The notes under the pieces were generated by a model. That model did not search any database and had not been told where the DNA came from. It was given only the letters and a program-made list of their open reading frames with translations. Below are positions 1 to 7,546 of a DNA stretch of 22,912 nt, in pieces. A program made the translations under genes and the position numbers. Origin of the DNA: Eggerthellaceae bacterium UBA3686 (lineage in GTDB: Bacteria; Actinomycetota; Coriobacteriia; Coriobacteriales; Eggerthellaceae); NCBI GenBank assembly GCA_002371495.1, contig DFIX01000047.1, positions 1 to 22,912 of the forward strand, given 5' to 3'. Every line of letters begins with the position of its first letter. Within the stretch, counting starts at the first letter, position 1.

Positions 1-444
1 GAAGCAGCGGCTGCCAAGCACGACGCGCCGCGCCTGAAAACGCTCGAGGTCTACGTCCGCTCCCTTCCCATGGAGAAGGGCATGGCGCTGCGCCAGGATT
101 ACAAGGGCCTCACCCCCTACGAGGCGAACCTCGGCTGGTCGGTACGCATGGACAAGGATTTCCTTGGCAAGGAGGCGCTCGAAGCAGCGCAGGCAGAGGA
201 GCCGAGGCGCGCCTTCGTCGGTATCGAGATCGAGCGCGAGAGCTACGAGGATATCGCGCAGAACGAGATCATCCGCAAGCGCGGCATCCCGGTTGGAATC
301 TGCCGCCAGATGATCTACGGGTACACGGTCGACAAGAACATCGGCTTCGGCGTCGTGGACGCACACAAGGTGCCGCTCGGCACGCGCGTGACCATCGGCC
401 CAAACGATTCGCCGGCCGTCATCGTCGAGCCCAAGTGGTGCTAG
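1..444 (+). CDS. GcvT-like aminomethyltransferase, C-terminal part (5' end outside window)
   Basis: The frame is open from the first base and ends at TAG 442-444, so only about 147 C-terminal residues are present. The stretch EKGMALRQDYKGLTPYEANLGW followed by 'DKDFLGKEAL' is the junction typical of the folate-binding GcvT/YgfZ/dimethylglycine dehydrogenase superfamily, leading into its C-terminal barrel domain (roughly residues 70-147). The family moves one-carbon units between a substrate methyl or aminomethyl group and tetrahydrofolate in the cytoplasm. The substrate cannot be told from this fragment. The next gene, an SDR oxidoreductase, starts 13 bases downstream and is almost certainly in the same operon. 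That suggests a catabolic demethylation or dehydrogenation pathway rather than the housekeeping glycine cleavage system, since no gcvH or gcvP is visible. The family call is firm; the pathway is inference. Confidence 0.8.
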   Translation, partial: EAAAAKHDAPRLKTLEVYVRSLPMEKGMALRQDYKGLTPYEANLGWSVRMDKDFLGKEALEAAQAEEPRRAFVGIEIERESYEDIAQNEIIRKRGIPVGICRQMIYGYTVDKNIGFGVVDAHKVPLGTRVTIGPNDSPAVIVEPKWC

Positions 445-457
445 GGAGGAGAAAGCC

Positions 458-1276
458 ATGAGCACGAACGAAGGACGCAATATTCTGGTCGTGGGCGGCG
501 CCTGCGGCATGGGCGCGGCGACGGTCACCGCACTGTACCGTCAAGGCGCGAACCTGATTGTCCTCGACATCAACGAGGAGGCCATGGAGGAGCTCATCGA
601 GGACGAGGAGCTTGAGGACGGCCCCGGCACGCTGCATTTCGTGGCGGGCGACGTCAACGACGCTTCCGTGCGCCAGGAGGCCATCGACTACGCGAAGGAG
701 GAGTTCGGCACGCTCGACAGCCTGCTCTACATCGCAGGCGTCCTCGACCTCATGTGCCCCGCGCACAAGACTGATGATGAGCTGTACGACTACGTTATGG
801 ACGTGAACGTGAACTCGTGTTTCCGCATGTGCCGCGACTGCCTGCCGCTTTTGTGGGACCACGAGGGATTGCCGGCGAACATCGTGATCGTCGGCTCCGT
901 GGGAGGCCAGGTCGGCTCCTCTGCCGGCGCGGCCTACATCACATCGAAGCATGCGGTTCTGGGCCTCGCGCGCAACCTTGCGCACACCTACCGCTTCCGC
1001 AACGTGCGCACGAATGTGGTGAACCCGGGTGCCTGCGTCACGGACATACTCTCCAACGCGATGGAGAAGTGGCCGGACCGCGACGTCATGGACCTGGAAG
1101 GTAACGAGCTCTATAACGTACGCGGAGCCGTGGCACTTGGCGTCGACTACGACGGCAACAACATCACCGGTTGGCCCGAGGACATCGCCAACGCCATCCT
1201 GTACCTGATCAGCGACGAGGCGCACTACGTCAACGGCGCACAGCTGAACGTCGACGGCGGTTGGACGAGCTTTTAA
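458..1276 (+). CDS. Short-chain dehydrogenase/reductase (SDR)
   Basis: A complete 272-residue classical SDR, the usual length for the family. The Rossmann nucleotide-binding motif is GGACGMG (residues 13-19), a variant of TGxxxGxG, followed by an acidic residue in 'IVLDIN' that suggests NAD rather than NADP. The catalytic set is visible: Ser147 in 'VGSVGG' and Tyr160-x-x-x-Lys164 in 'YITSK', with the standard 13-residue Ser-Tyr spacing. The C-terminus 'NGAQLNVDGGW' is typical. ATG 458 is supported by an AGGGAGGAG Shine-Dalgarno. It follows the GcvT-like gene by 13 bases and is the last gene before a hairpin, so it is the distal gene of that operon. It probably oxidises or reduces a hydroxyl/keto substrate of the same pathway; the substrate is unknown. 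Confidence 0.9.
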   Translation: MSTNEGRNILVVGGACGMGAATVTALYRQGANLIVLDINEEAMEELIEDEELEDGPGTLHFVAGDVNDASVRQEAIDYAKEEFGTLDSLLYIAGVLDLMCPAHKTDDELYDYVMDVNVNSCFRMCRDCLPLLWDHEGLPANIVIVGSVGGQVGSSAGAAYITSKHAVLGLARNLAHTYRFRNVRTNVVNPGACVTDILSNAMEKWPDRDVMDLEGNELYNVRGAVALGVDYDGNNITGWPEDIANAILYLISDEAHYVNGAQLNVDGGWTSF

Positions 1277-1302
1277 TCTCAAACTACTTATTGATTTATC
1301 AA

Positions 1303-1342
1303 GCGGCGTCAAAGAAGCTCATCGCGACTTCTTTGACGCCGC
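1303..1342 (+). terminator. Hairpin, likely terminator of the GcvT-SDR operon
   Basis: Perfect 15-bp inverted repeat: GCGGCGTCAAAGAAG at 1303-1317 and its complement at 1328-1342, with a 10-base loop, 27 bases after the SDR stop. There is no clear T-tract after it (ATTGACGTTT), so it may be a weak or Rho-assisted terminator or an mRNA-stabilising hairpin. Confidence 0.65.
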
Positions 1343-1690
1343 ATTGACGTTTGACCCGAGTGTAGCCAAAAGCACCTCTGCGACTTTATGATACTGCAGA
1401 GCACCGGAAAGCGCTCGAAAGCAAATCAGACTATCGATGCATCATTGAGTGGGAGTGAATTCGTGGTTCTACACCATGCTACGCCTTACTACGATACGCA
1501 CACGTTTCCGCAGGTAGATAGCTATTTACATACGATGACGCGCAACGGCTCGCAACGTCTTGTTCCGACCGAAGCGCGTCTTTTCCTTATTATTTCCTTA
1601 CGGCATCTTTCATGATGTCGTTCATCGTTGCACGCCGAGAACGCGCGGCGCCCCCGGCGTGATCGACGCATGCTGCCAACCGCAACGCTG
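1343..1690. other. Intergenic stretch, no gene seen
   Basis: About 350 bases between the hairpin and the 3' end of the minus-strand secreted protein. It is richer in A and T than its flanks. Short open frames exist, but none has a good ribosome site or a recognisable protein. I see no repeat or RNA gene here. Confidence 0.5.
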
Positions 1691-2824
1691 CTATTTCGCG
1701 ATCTTGAACGTCACGCTCTTCGAGCCGGTGAAGAATCGCTGCTTGTTCTTCTCGACGATGAAGTCGTCGTCCATTGATTTCGGAGGCTCGAAGGTCCATA
1801 CCTTGCTGCAGCCCTTTATGGTGGCCGTTGCGGTGCCGGCCTCCACGTTGTTCTTGAACGTCACCGTGTAATCTCTGCCCTGCTTCAAGGTCTTGCCCTT
1901 GTATTTCACCGTGAGCTTGGGGGTTATGGCCTCGCCGGTGTATTTCCGGGTCTTCACCGTGGTGACGGTGACCTTCGACATCTTGTCCTGGACGTCGAAC
2001 AGAATGTAGTCCGTGCTGTAGTATGGCTTCTTGCCCTTGACCACCATGACGTAGCTGCCGGCGGCGTTCGGCGGCGCGCTCAGCTTCTTGCCCGTCTTGG
2101 CCTTCTCGACGGGCGAACCGTTCCTAACGACGTTCCGCTTTGCCTTGTAATAGGATACCGTGTAGTTCTTCTTGGCGATTGCGGTCTTTCCCGCAATGAG
2201 CTTGAGCGAGTTCAGAGTGCTCTTTGCGCTGGCCGCGGGGATGACGTAGTAGTTTCTGTTCATTCCGTTCATGGCGTAGCGCCATGCGGTCTTGGCTTTG
2301 GCGAGGCGCATCTCGGTGTAGTGGCCGATGCCGTATTGGTCGGATACGCAGATCATCGCCTCGTCGCACGTTCCCGTATATCCGCTTCCCGATTTTGCCT
2401 TGACTATGATCCTGTATTCGCAACTCGTCTTGTCGTCCGGATTCCCCGATGGGGTGAGCTGCGACGCCTTCACCTTCTTCGTCACTTCCTTTTCCCGGTC
2501 CGCATCCCAGTAGGAGCGCTTGAAAGAAACCGTGTACTTGCTTTTGGGAACCTTCGTTTTGCCGAGGTACACGTCGAAGGCGGGCGCGGCGGCCTTGCTC
2601 TTCCCCTTCACGAAATACAGCTGCCACCATTCGCTCGCTTTGCCCTGGTGTTGCTTGTCGGTGAACTTGATGGTGCACTCGCCCAGGTCCTTCTCCGCCT
2701 GGACGGTTAACCGTGCGCCCGATGCTTGCAAGCTGCCCCCATCCGGCATGGCGGCAAATGCCGCAGCTGGGCACAGCCCTACCGCAAGTACCAACGCCAG
2801 CAAAAACGCAATCATCGCCCTCAT
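1691..2824 (-). CDS. Secreted protein with extracellular Ig-like/YTG-type repeat domains
   Basis: A 377-residue protein with a classical Sec signal peptide: basic MRAM, a hydrophobic run, and a likely cleavage site after 'AAAFA' (about residue 25). The start ATG 2822-2824 has GAGGAGG upstream on the minus strand. The body is Lys-, Thr- and Tyr-rich. Near the C-terminus (about residues 290-345) it carries 'YTGEAITPKLTVKYKGKTL' followed by 'GRDYTVTFKNNVEAGTATATIKG', a beta-sandwich repeat common in surface proteins of Clostridia and Coriobacteria. Two more degenerate copies seem present ('YTVSFKRSYWD', 'YTVSYYKAKRNV'). No LPxTG motif, transmembrane anchor or catalytic motif is visible, so it is probably released or held non-covalently at the surface. 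Its function is unknown; adhesion or matrix binding is a guess. Confidence 0.8.
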   Translation of the reverse strand: MRAMIAFLLALVLAVGLCPAAAFAAMPDGGSLQASGARLTVQAEKDLGECTIKFTDKQHQGKASEWWQLYFVKGKSKAAAPAFDVYLGKTKVPKSKYTVSFKRSYWDADREKEVTKKVKASQLTPSGNPDDKTSCEYRIIVKAKSGSGYTGTCDEAMICVSDQYGIGHYTEMRLAKAKTAWRYAMNGMNRNYYVIPAASAKSTLNSLKLIAGKTAIAKKNYTVSYYKAKRNVVRNGSPVEKAKTGKKLSAPPNAAGSYVMVVKGKKPYYSTDYILFDVQDKMSKVTVTTVKTRKYTGEAITPKLTVKYKGKTLKQGRDYTVTFKNNVEAGTATATIKGCSKVWTFEPPKSMDDDFIVEKNKQRFFTGSKSVTFKIAK

Positions 2825-2842
2825 AGAGACCTCCTCTACACA

Positions 2843-2880
2843 TCGGTTTCCGCTACGCTATCGAGCATAGCGGAAACCGA
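2843..2880 (-). terminator. 13-bp palindrome between kinase gene and secreted-protein gene
   Basis: TCGGTTTCCGCTA at 2843-2855 is perfectly repeated in inverse at 2868-2880 with a 12-base loop. It lies just downstream of the kinase stop and about 20 bases upstream of the next minus-strand ATG. It could terminate the kinase operon or be an operator/leader hairpin of the secreted-protein gene. No T-tract follows. Confidence 0.5.
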
Positions 2881-2889
2881 GTCGGGGTA

Positions 2890-2907
2890 GGTGGTCTGGC
2901 AGGCAGC
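2890..2907. repeat. Single arm of the GGTGGTCTGGC dispersed repeat
   Basis: GGTGGTCTGGCAGGCAGC matches the left arm of the 55-bp palindromic elements at 5454 and 10941. No matching second arm is found at the expected distance, so this looks like a partial or decayed copy. It is intergenic, like the other copies. Confidence 0.55.
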
Positions 2908-3003
2908 ATTGGGAAGCGTAATCCGCCATGAATCGCGATGTCATATCTCCTGCATGCTGGGGATGCGGAAGCGAAGGAGCGGGTTCTTGCAGCATGCGGT
3001 GGG

Positions 3004-4410
3004 TCAGAACCTTGCAGATGTGGCTGCCTCGAAGACGCGGTCGGCGTTGGCGAAGATGAGGGCCAGCTCCCCGACAGAGATGTCGTAGGGCTGGTTGGCG
3101 CCGGTGAGGATGCCGGCGTCCTCGGCGAACATCATCGCGACGCGCGCGCCGGGGTACTCGCCGTTGTCGTCGGGCAGCTTGGACCACTGGTCCTCGGCCA
3201 CCAGGCTCGGGTCATGCACTTTCACAGCAGCGTAGACCGCGGTCTCCTTGCGAACGGTCTGCCCGTCGTCCCAGCCCCAGGGCATGAAGAACTCGTCGCT
3301 CTCGCCGGGTAGGCCCTCCTCCTGCGAGCCGTACACGTAATCGCGGTCGAGCCCGTAGCATTCGATGAGCGTCTGCCGCAGAAGGCCGACTGTGGCCGTG
3401 TCGTCGGCGTTGTCGAAGAGGTGCGTACCGTGTCTGTCCTGCATGAAAGCCACGGCATCTGCCACGCGCTCTTCGTCGTTGAGCACGGCGGGGATTGCGT
3501 CACTGTTGAAGGGCGACCACGTTACAGCCTTGTATGCCTGGAATCCGGCGAACGAAAGAAGGGCCAGCGCCGCGATGATGGCCGCGATCAGTCCTGCGAT
3601 GCGCAGCCCCTGGCTTTTTGGATTCGCTGAAAGCAACGCCTTCTTCACCTGGTCGACATCGTCGTAGCGTCTCTCCGGGTCGAAGGCCGTAGCCCTGGCG
3701 ATGATCTTTTCGAGCGGCCGGTATACGCGCACGTTGCGGTTCTCGCGGGGGCTGCCCGTGAGCAGGTAGCGCAACAGCACTCCGAGCGAGTAGATGTCGG
3801 AGCGGGCGTCTGTCTGCGAGAAGCCGTACTGCTCGGGCGCCGCATAGGCGCGTGTGCCGAAGAACACGGTGTCGGACTCCCGGGCTGCGTTGTAGGTGCG
3901 CGCGATGTCGAAGTCGATGAGTGCTACCGAACCGTCCGGCCGCACGATCACGTTTTGCGGCTTTATGTCGCGGTGGATGATCGGTTCGGGGCGGTGGTGC
4001 AGGTAAGCTAGAACGTCGCAGAGCTTGGCGGTAATGCTCGCTATGTCCTGCTCGCTCAAATCGTTCTCGCGCACGTAGCGGTCTAATGGAACGCCCTCGA
4101 TGTAGGTGCGCACAGCAACTGCGCAGCTCTCGCCTTCGTAGCTAGCAACATGCTGTGGCACTGCGGGGTGGTCGAGCGCCTTCAGAATGTTGCAGGACAG
4201 GTCGATGCTCCACACTGCCTTGTCGTAGCGCTTGGCCACGAAATCATTGCCTTCGGGGTCCTGCACAAGGAACGTGTCGCAGCCTTGTCCTTCGCCCAGA
4301 CACTCCATCACTGCATAGGCGTCCGTGAACTCAGCGGGCCAGTCGTCGGCGTAGGCGGCGTTGATCGCATCAAGCAGCTCGTCGGTGGCATGGAGGGCGC
4401 GGTCATTCAT
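3004..4410 (-). CDS. Transmembrane Ser/Thr protein kinase (Hanks type)
   Basis: A 468-residue protein. The cytoplasmic kinase domain (about residues 30-262) has a glycine loop 'GEGQGCDTF', the ATP-anchoring Lys60 in 'FVAKRY', catalytic 'HRDIKPQN' (146-153), metal-binding 'DFD' (166-168, DFG in most kinases) and the 'APE' motif at 191. One transmembrane helix follows (about 270-290, 'GLIAAIIAALALLSFAG'), then an acidic outer domain of about 175 residues. Its last part ('VAMMFAEDAGILTG' onward) faintly resembles an SLH-type repeat. I choose ATG 4408-4410, with AGGGGGTG upstream, over the in-frame GTG at 4419. The start overlaps the 3' end of the upstream HTH gene by 8 bases, so translation is probably coupled. 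It should sense something outside and phosphorylate cytoplasmic targets; the HTH partner is a natural candidate. Confidence 0.9.
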   Translation of the reverse strand: MNDRALHATDELLDAINAAYADDWPAEFTDAYAVMECLGEGQGCDTFLVQDPEGNDFVAKRYDKAVWSIDLSCNILKALDHPAVPQHVASYEGESCAVAVRTYIEGVPLDRYVRENDLSEQDIASITAKLCDVLAYLHHRPEPIIHRDIKPQNVIVRPDGSVALIDFDIARTYNAARESDTVFFGTRAYAAPEQYGFSQTDARSDIYSLGVLLRYLLTGSPRENRNVRVYRPLEKIIARATAFDPERRYDDVDQVKKALLSANPKSQGLRIAGLIAAIIAALALLSFAGFQAYKAVTWSPFNSDAIPAVLNDEERVADAVAFMQDRHGTHLFDNADDTATVGLLRQTLIECYGLDRDYVYGSQEEGLPGESDEFFMPWGWDDGQTVRKETAVYAAVKVHDPSLVAEDQWSKLPDDNGEYPGARVAMMFAEDAGILTGANQPYDISVGELALIFANADRVFEAATSARF

Positions 4411-4858
4411 GCTTGGCACCCCCTAGCAGCGGCAGGCCGTTCTCGTAGAGCAGCTCCTGGGCGTCCATGAGCGTCCGCCCGTTATGCAGGCAGTAGGCCA
4501 CCACGGCGTCGCGTTTGACCTTGGGATGCAACGGACTCATGCCGGCGACCTTCAGGAGCTGCTGCGATTCGTCGCAGCCGAGGCCGAGCCCGAGCGCAAG
4601 CTGCAGCACTGTGTCACGGGAGGGATTGCGCGTGCCGTTGAACAGACGATGGCCGAACGAGCGCTCAACGCCCGCCCGGGCGATAACCGTCTCGTGCTTG
4701 AGGGCGCGCTCATCGGAGAGCTGGGCTATGTAGTCGGCGAAGCTCGGCAGCGTGGTGCCGCTGTTCTCGTCGAGGTAGCTGCCGATGGACGGCGTCTTGA
4801 ACAGCCGTGCCCACAGCTCGCCGGTCGATATGCCCTTTTCGCTCCCCAAACCACCCAC
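4403..4858 (-). CDS. HTH (XRE-like) protein coupled to the kinase
   Basis: About 151 residues if translation starts at GTG 4856-4858. An in-frame TTG at 4847-4849 is also possible, because the AAGGTGGG stretch is better placed for it. The central part (about residues 50-105) reads as a helix-turn-helix of the XRE type: 'KHETVIARAGVERSFGHRLF', then 'NGTRNPSRDTVLQLALGLGL'. This is followed by 'DESQQLLKVAGMSPLHPK', a tail often seen in small regulators next to serine/threonine kinases in Coriobacteria and Clostridia. Its stop overlaps the kinase ATG (coupled ATGAATGA). It likely binds DNA or protein under control of the kinase; the target is unknown. Confidence is good for the HTH call and low for the role. 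Confidence 0.75.
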   Translation of the reverse strand: MGGLGSEKGISTGELWARLFKTPSIGSYLDENSGTTLPSFADYIAQLSDERALKHETVIARAGVERSFGHRLFNGTRNPSRDTVLQLALGLGLGCDESQQLLKVAGMSPLHPKVKRDAVVAYCLHNGRTLMDAQELLYENGLPLLGGAKHE

Positions 4859-4930
4859 CTTTCCTGCGCGTTTATCATAGCGCAGAGGCAGCGAATACCG
4901 GGCCCTTATCTTGTTTGTTAAGCATACGAG

Positions 4931-4950
4931 AAGTCGCCAGCCAGACCACC
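4931..4950. repeat. Single right arm of the dispersed repeat
   Basis: The 20 bases at 4931-4950 end in GCCAGCCAGACCACC and match the right arm of the 55-bp elements at 5454 and 10941 (AAG..GCCAG....CCACC). There is no left arm 37 bases upstream. It sits between the HTH gene and the lipoprotein gene. Confidence 0.55.
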
Positions 4951-5011
4951 AAATCGAAGCTGCTTTGTGCTATAAGCGCATCGATTTCCGTCAATCTGCG
5001 GTATCTTGCGA

Positions 5012-5392
5012 CTACTGCTTTTCGAAGTAGATGGTGTTTCCGTTGGCGTCTTTCATGGTCAGCTTTCCGTCGCTGTCCGTCAGGTCGAGCGTATGCCCGC
5101 CTTCCTGGTCGAGTTCCACTCCGGAGGAGGTTTCGCTCCACGTGATGTCAACGGACGCCCCGTTGAGCGTCATGTTGCCCTTGCCACCAGATTCGAGCTC
5201 GAAGGAAAGCGAGGACCCCGTCAGCGACGGGTCCATGTGAATCTTGGCAGGGCTTTCGACATCGGTCGCCTTCCAAGTGCCCTCGTGGCCGGCGGCAGCG
5301 CAACCCGACAAGACACACCCGAGGAGCAGCGCTGTGGCCATCGATACCGCCATGACCTTTACGTTAGCCCGAATAGCCCGAACATCTGCCAT
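5012..5392 (-). CDS. Small lipoprotein, lipocalin-like beta-rich domain
   Basis: 126 residues from ATG 5390-5392. This start is preferred because it puts a normal lipoprotein signal at the N-terminus: basic residues, a hydrophobic core, then lipobox LSGC at 28-31. A longer frame would start at 5515, but its extra codons run across the palindromic repeat at 5454-5508, so they are unlikely to be coding. The mature part ('GTWKATDV' ... 'SLSFELESGGKGNMTLNGA' ... 'GKLTMKDANGNTIYFEK') has the alternating strands of small lipocalin-like lipoproteins in gut Clostridia and Coriobacteria. No catalytic residues are visible and the ligand is unknown. It is transcribed away from the RiPP operon, sharing its upstream region. 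Confidence 0.75.
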   Translation of the reverse strand: MADVRAIRANVKVMAVSMATALLLGCVLSGCAAAGHEGTWKATDVESPAKIHMDPSLTGSSLSFELESGGKGNMTLNGASVDITWSETSSGVELDQEGGHTLDLTDSDGKLTMKDANGNTIYFEKQ

Positions 5393-5453
5393 AAGATTCC
5401 CTTCCCCTACGGTGCTTCTTTCGACCCATGCTAGCAACCAGCGGAGCCAGACG

Positions 5454-5508
5454 GGTGGTCTGGCTGGCAACTTTTCAGCAGGGACGGGAAGTTGCCAGCG
5501 AGTCCACC
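5454..5508. repeat. 55-bp palindromic dispersed repeat, copy A
   Basis: The left arm begins GGTGGTCTGGCTGGCA. The right arm ends GTTGCCAGCGAGTCCACC and is complementary over 20 bases with two mismatches, with a 15-base loop between. Its length and both arms match copy B at 10941-10995 (first 16 bases identical; 14 of the last 18 identical), so this is one element family. It lies in the divergent region between the lipoprotein and the RiPP operon. Confidence 0.8.
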
Positions 5509-5556
5509 AATGCACCGAGCAGCTCTGATAGCGTTATGAGTTAGCTAGACGATAGG

Positions 5557-5664
5557 TAGAGCGACCGGGACCTCGCTCTATGAAGCAAAGGCCATCTCCG
5601 TGGCAACGTGGGTTAGGCTTTGCTCGTACCTGTGGGCCACGCCACATTCATAGGAGGTCCCGGC
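5557..5664 (+). promoter_or_regulatory. Structured leader of the RiPP operon, possible Shine-Dalgarno switch
   Basis: A perfect 8-bp hairpin (TAGAGCGA 5557-5564, TCGCTCTA 5573-5580) exposes the loop CCGGGACC. The loop plus two stem bases, CCGGGACCTC (5565-5574), are perfectly complementary over 10 bases to GAGGTCCCGG (5654-5663), which contains most of the AGGAGG Shine-Dalgarno of the first gene. Between them are a second nested stem (AGCAAAG 5584-5590 with CTTTGCT 5618-5624, enclosing GCCA/TGGC at 5591-5604) and a small GTGG/CCAC stem at 5632-5640. This looks like a translation-controlling RNA, but I cannot match it to a known riboswitch class. Confidence 0.5.
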
Positions 5665-5665
5665 A

Positions 5666-6127
5666 ATGGCATGCCATACCAGGGAAAGGACCATGATGGA
5701 CAGGCGGATGTTTGTGAAGAGCACGTTCGGCCTGGTGGTGCTCGCAGCGTGCCCAACACTGGCGAGCCTGACGGGATGCGTGAAGGGGTTCGAAGTGAAA
5801 GCGGAGGGTGCGCTGTTCACCACTCCGTTTTCAGGAGAGCCCGAAACTGCCTCGGGACCGCTGCTGATGGCTGGAATCGACTTGTGCGAGGTGCCGGGCG
5901 CTGGGCGCGTGGCAGCCTATTACGGTGGTAACGAGGTGTTCAACATGGATGCGTCTGGAGCCATGCTCGTGATGCTCGCGGACGGCTCGCGAACAATCGG
6001 CGACATAGCCGACGAGGCGGCGGCGCGAGGATGCCCGGTCGACCCGATGGACGCGGCGCTGTTCTTCTCGTCGCTGTGCGAGGCGGGCTACCTGCGCAAC
6101 ATCGTGCGCGTGGGCATTGCGGGATAG
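5666..6127 (+). CDS. PqqD-domain (RiPP recognition element) protein with Tat-type lipoprotein signal
   Basis: 153 residues from ATG 5666, which has an ideal AGGAGG eight bases upstream; ATGs at 5693 and 5696 are weaker alternatives. The N-terminus carries 'DRRMFVK' (Arg13-Arg14), close to the twin-arginine consensus, then a hydrophobic run and lipobox LTGC with Cys38. Residues about 85-145 ('NEVFNMDASGAML', 'DGSRTIGDIADEAA', 'FFSSLCEAGYL') fit the PqqD winged-helix fold that binds RiPP leader peptides and hands them to radical SAM enzymes. It is the first gene of the operon, 15 bases before the radical SAM gene. A leader-binding domain is normally cytosolic, so the export signal is odd: either the protein stays folded and is exported by Tat, or the signal is no longer used. 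The domain call is fairly firm; location and role are inference. Confidence 0.75.
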   Translation: MACHTRERTMMDRRMFVKSTFGLVVLAACPTLASLTGCVKGFEVKAEGALFTTPFSGEPETASGPLLMAGIDLCEVPGAGRVAAYYGGNEVFNMDASGAMLVMLADGSRTIGDIADEAAARGCPVDPMDAALFFSSLCEAGYLRNIVRVGIAG

Positions 6128-6142
6128 GCGGGACGCCTTTCG

Positions 6143-7546
6143 ATGGAGAATGCTCCGACATTTCGGGAGACGGCGGTCGAGCTATTCGCCCTACGCGATG
6201 AGGCGGGTCCTATCCTCTATGCACCGCTCGGTCAGCTGATGGCGCGCGTGAACGAATCCGCTGCGTCGTGCGCGCTGGCGTATGCGGCCGACCATGCGGT
6301 TCTCGCCAAGATGAGCGCTGATGAACGAGCCGTGGTCGATGAGCTCGCGGCGCACGGCTTCTTCGACGAGCAACCCCTGCCCCAAGGCGATGGGGCGTTT
6401 CAGCCCACCCAGGTGACGCTCTTCCCCACGAACCGGTGCAACCTGCGCTGTAGCTACTGCTACGCGTTCGGCGGGGAGGGCGGCGCGTCCGGCGAGCCGC
6501 TCGTTGAGATGGACCCCGCCGTCGCACGCGCCGCGATAGACCTCGTGGCCGGCAATGCGCGCACCCTTGTTGACGAGGGGAACGACGTGCGCAGCTTCAT
6601 CGTTTCAATCCACGGCAATGGCGAGCCGTTCTGCGCTTTTGGGTTGATGCGAGAAATCGTTCGCTACGGCCGCGAGGCGTCGGAGCGCGTGGGAATCCCC
6701 GTCGTGTTCAACACTGCCACGAACGGAGTGCTGACCGACGAGCAGCTGGCGTTTGTGGCGGAGAACTTCGATTCCGTGAACTTCTCCTTCGACGGTCTGC
6801 CCGCCTTCCAGGACGCCAACCGCCCCATGGCGGGCGGCGGTGGGTCGTTCGCGGCCATCGACAGGAGCATGCGCGCCCTGCAGGAAGCGGGCGTGCCCTT
6901 CGGCATCCGCACGACGGTGACGGCCGACATGGTGAAGCGCATGCCCGACATCGTGGCGTTCGTTGCCGACCACTATCCGGCGGCCGAGCAGATTCACTTC
7001 GAACCCGTGTGGGAATGCGGGCGTTGTACCACGTCGGCGGACGCGATGCCAGGCGCTGCTGCCTTCACGGAAAGCTACCGGGCGTCGCTTGCCGTGGCGC
7101 GCGGGCGCGGGATGAAGCTTGTGTATTCGGGTGCCCGCCAGGACCTTGTGTGCGACGCGTTCTGCAAGGTCGGCAACGGCGGTTTCACCGTGACACCATC
7201 CGGTGACGTGACGGCCTGCTATGAGGTCAGCTATTCATCCGACCCACGTTCGCGGCGCTTTTTCTTCGGGCGCTATGACGTTCTGGCTGGCAGGTTCGTC
7301 TTCGATCGGAAAAAGCTCGCAGAATTGGCTCTGCTGAACGTGCGCAACTACCCGTACTGCCGTGACTGTTTCTGCAAGTGGCACTGCGCAGGCGACTGTG
7401 CGGCCAAGGTGCTCGACGGTATTGCGCCTCACGAGCATGCGGGCAGTTCGCGCTGCGAGGTGAACCGCGCCCTCACGCTCGACCAAATACGGGACAAGCT
7501 CGATTGGAACCCTCCCGAGGAAAGGGGAAACGCAGATGACCGATAA
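6143..7546 (+). CDS. Radical SAM/SPASM peptide maturase
   Basis: 467 residues. An N-terminal extension (1-90) of the kind seen in peptide maturases is followed by the radical SAM core with the 4Fe-4S motif Cys99-x3-Cys103-x2-Cys106 ('CNLRCSYCYA'). Conserved elements such as 'SIHGNGEP' and 'NTATNG' follow. The C-terminal SPASM region has many cysteines able to bind auxiliary clusters: Cys337, Cys341, Cys359, then Cys406, 409, 411, 415, 419 and Cys438. This is the architecture of enzymes that make thioether, carbon-carbon or ether links in ribosomal peptides (sactipeptide, ranthipeptide and related maturases), and also of anaerobic sulfatase maturases. No sulfatase is nearby; the PqqD gene before it and the Cys-rich peptide gene overlapping its end by 11 bases argue for RiPP maturation. 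The exact bond formed is unknown. Confidence 0.9.
   Translation: MENAPTFRETAVELFALRDEAGPILYAPLGQLMARVNESAASCALAYAADHAVLAKMSADERAVVDELAAHGFFDEQPLPQGDGAFQPTQVTLFPTNRCNLRCSYCYAFGGEGGASGEPLVEMDPAVARAAIDLVAGNARTLVDEGNDVRSFIVSIHGNGEPFCAFGLMREIVRYGREASERVGIPVVFNTATNGVLTDEQLAFVAENFDSVNFSFDGLPAFQDANRPMAGGGGSFAAIDRSMRALQEAGVPFGIRTTVTADMVKRMPDIVAFVADHYPAAEQIHFEPVWECGRCTTSADAMPGAAAFTESYRASLAVARGRGMKLVYSGARQDLVCDAFCKVGNGGFTVTPSGDVTACYEVSYSSDPRSRRFFFGRYDVLAGRFVFDRKKLAELALLNVRNYPYCRDCFCKWHCAGDCAAKVLDGIAPHEHAGSSRCEVNRALTLDQIRDKLDWNPPEERGNADDR

Noticed and set aside
419..1312. A 297-codon minus-strand frame
   Set aside because: Antisense shadow of the SDR gene, which has clear motifs and a good ribosome site.
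1388..1615. A 75-codon plus-strand frame
   Set aside because: No ribosome site, no similarity to a known protein, and composition like the surrounding non-coding sequence.
5393..5515. N-terminal extension of the small lipoprotein to 5515
   Set aside because: The extra codons cross the palindromic repeat and would bury the lipoprotein signal inside the protein.
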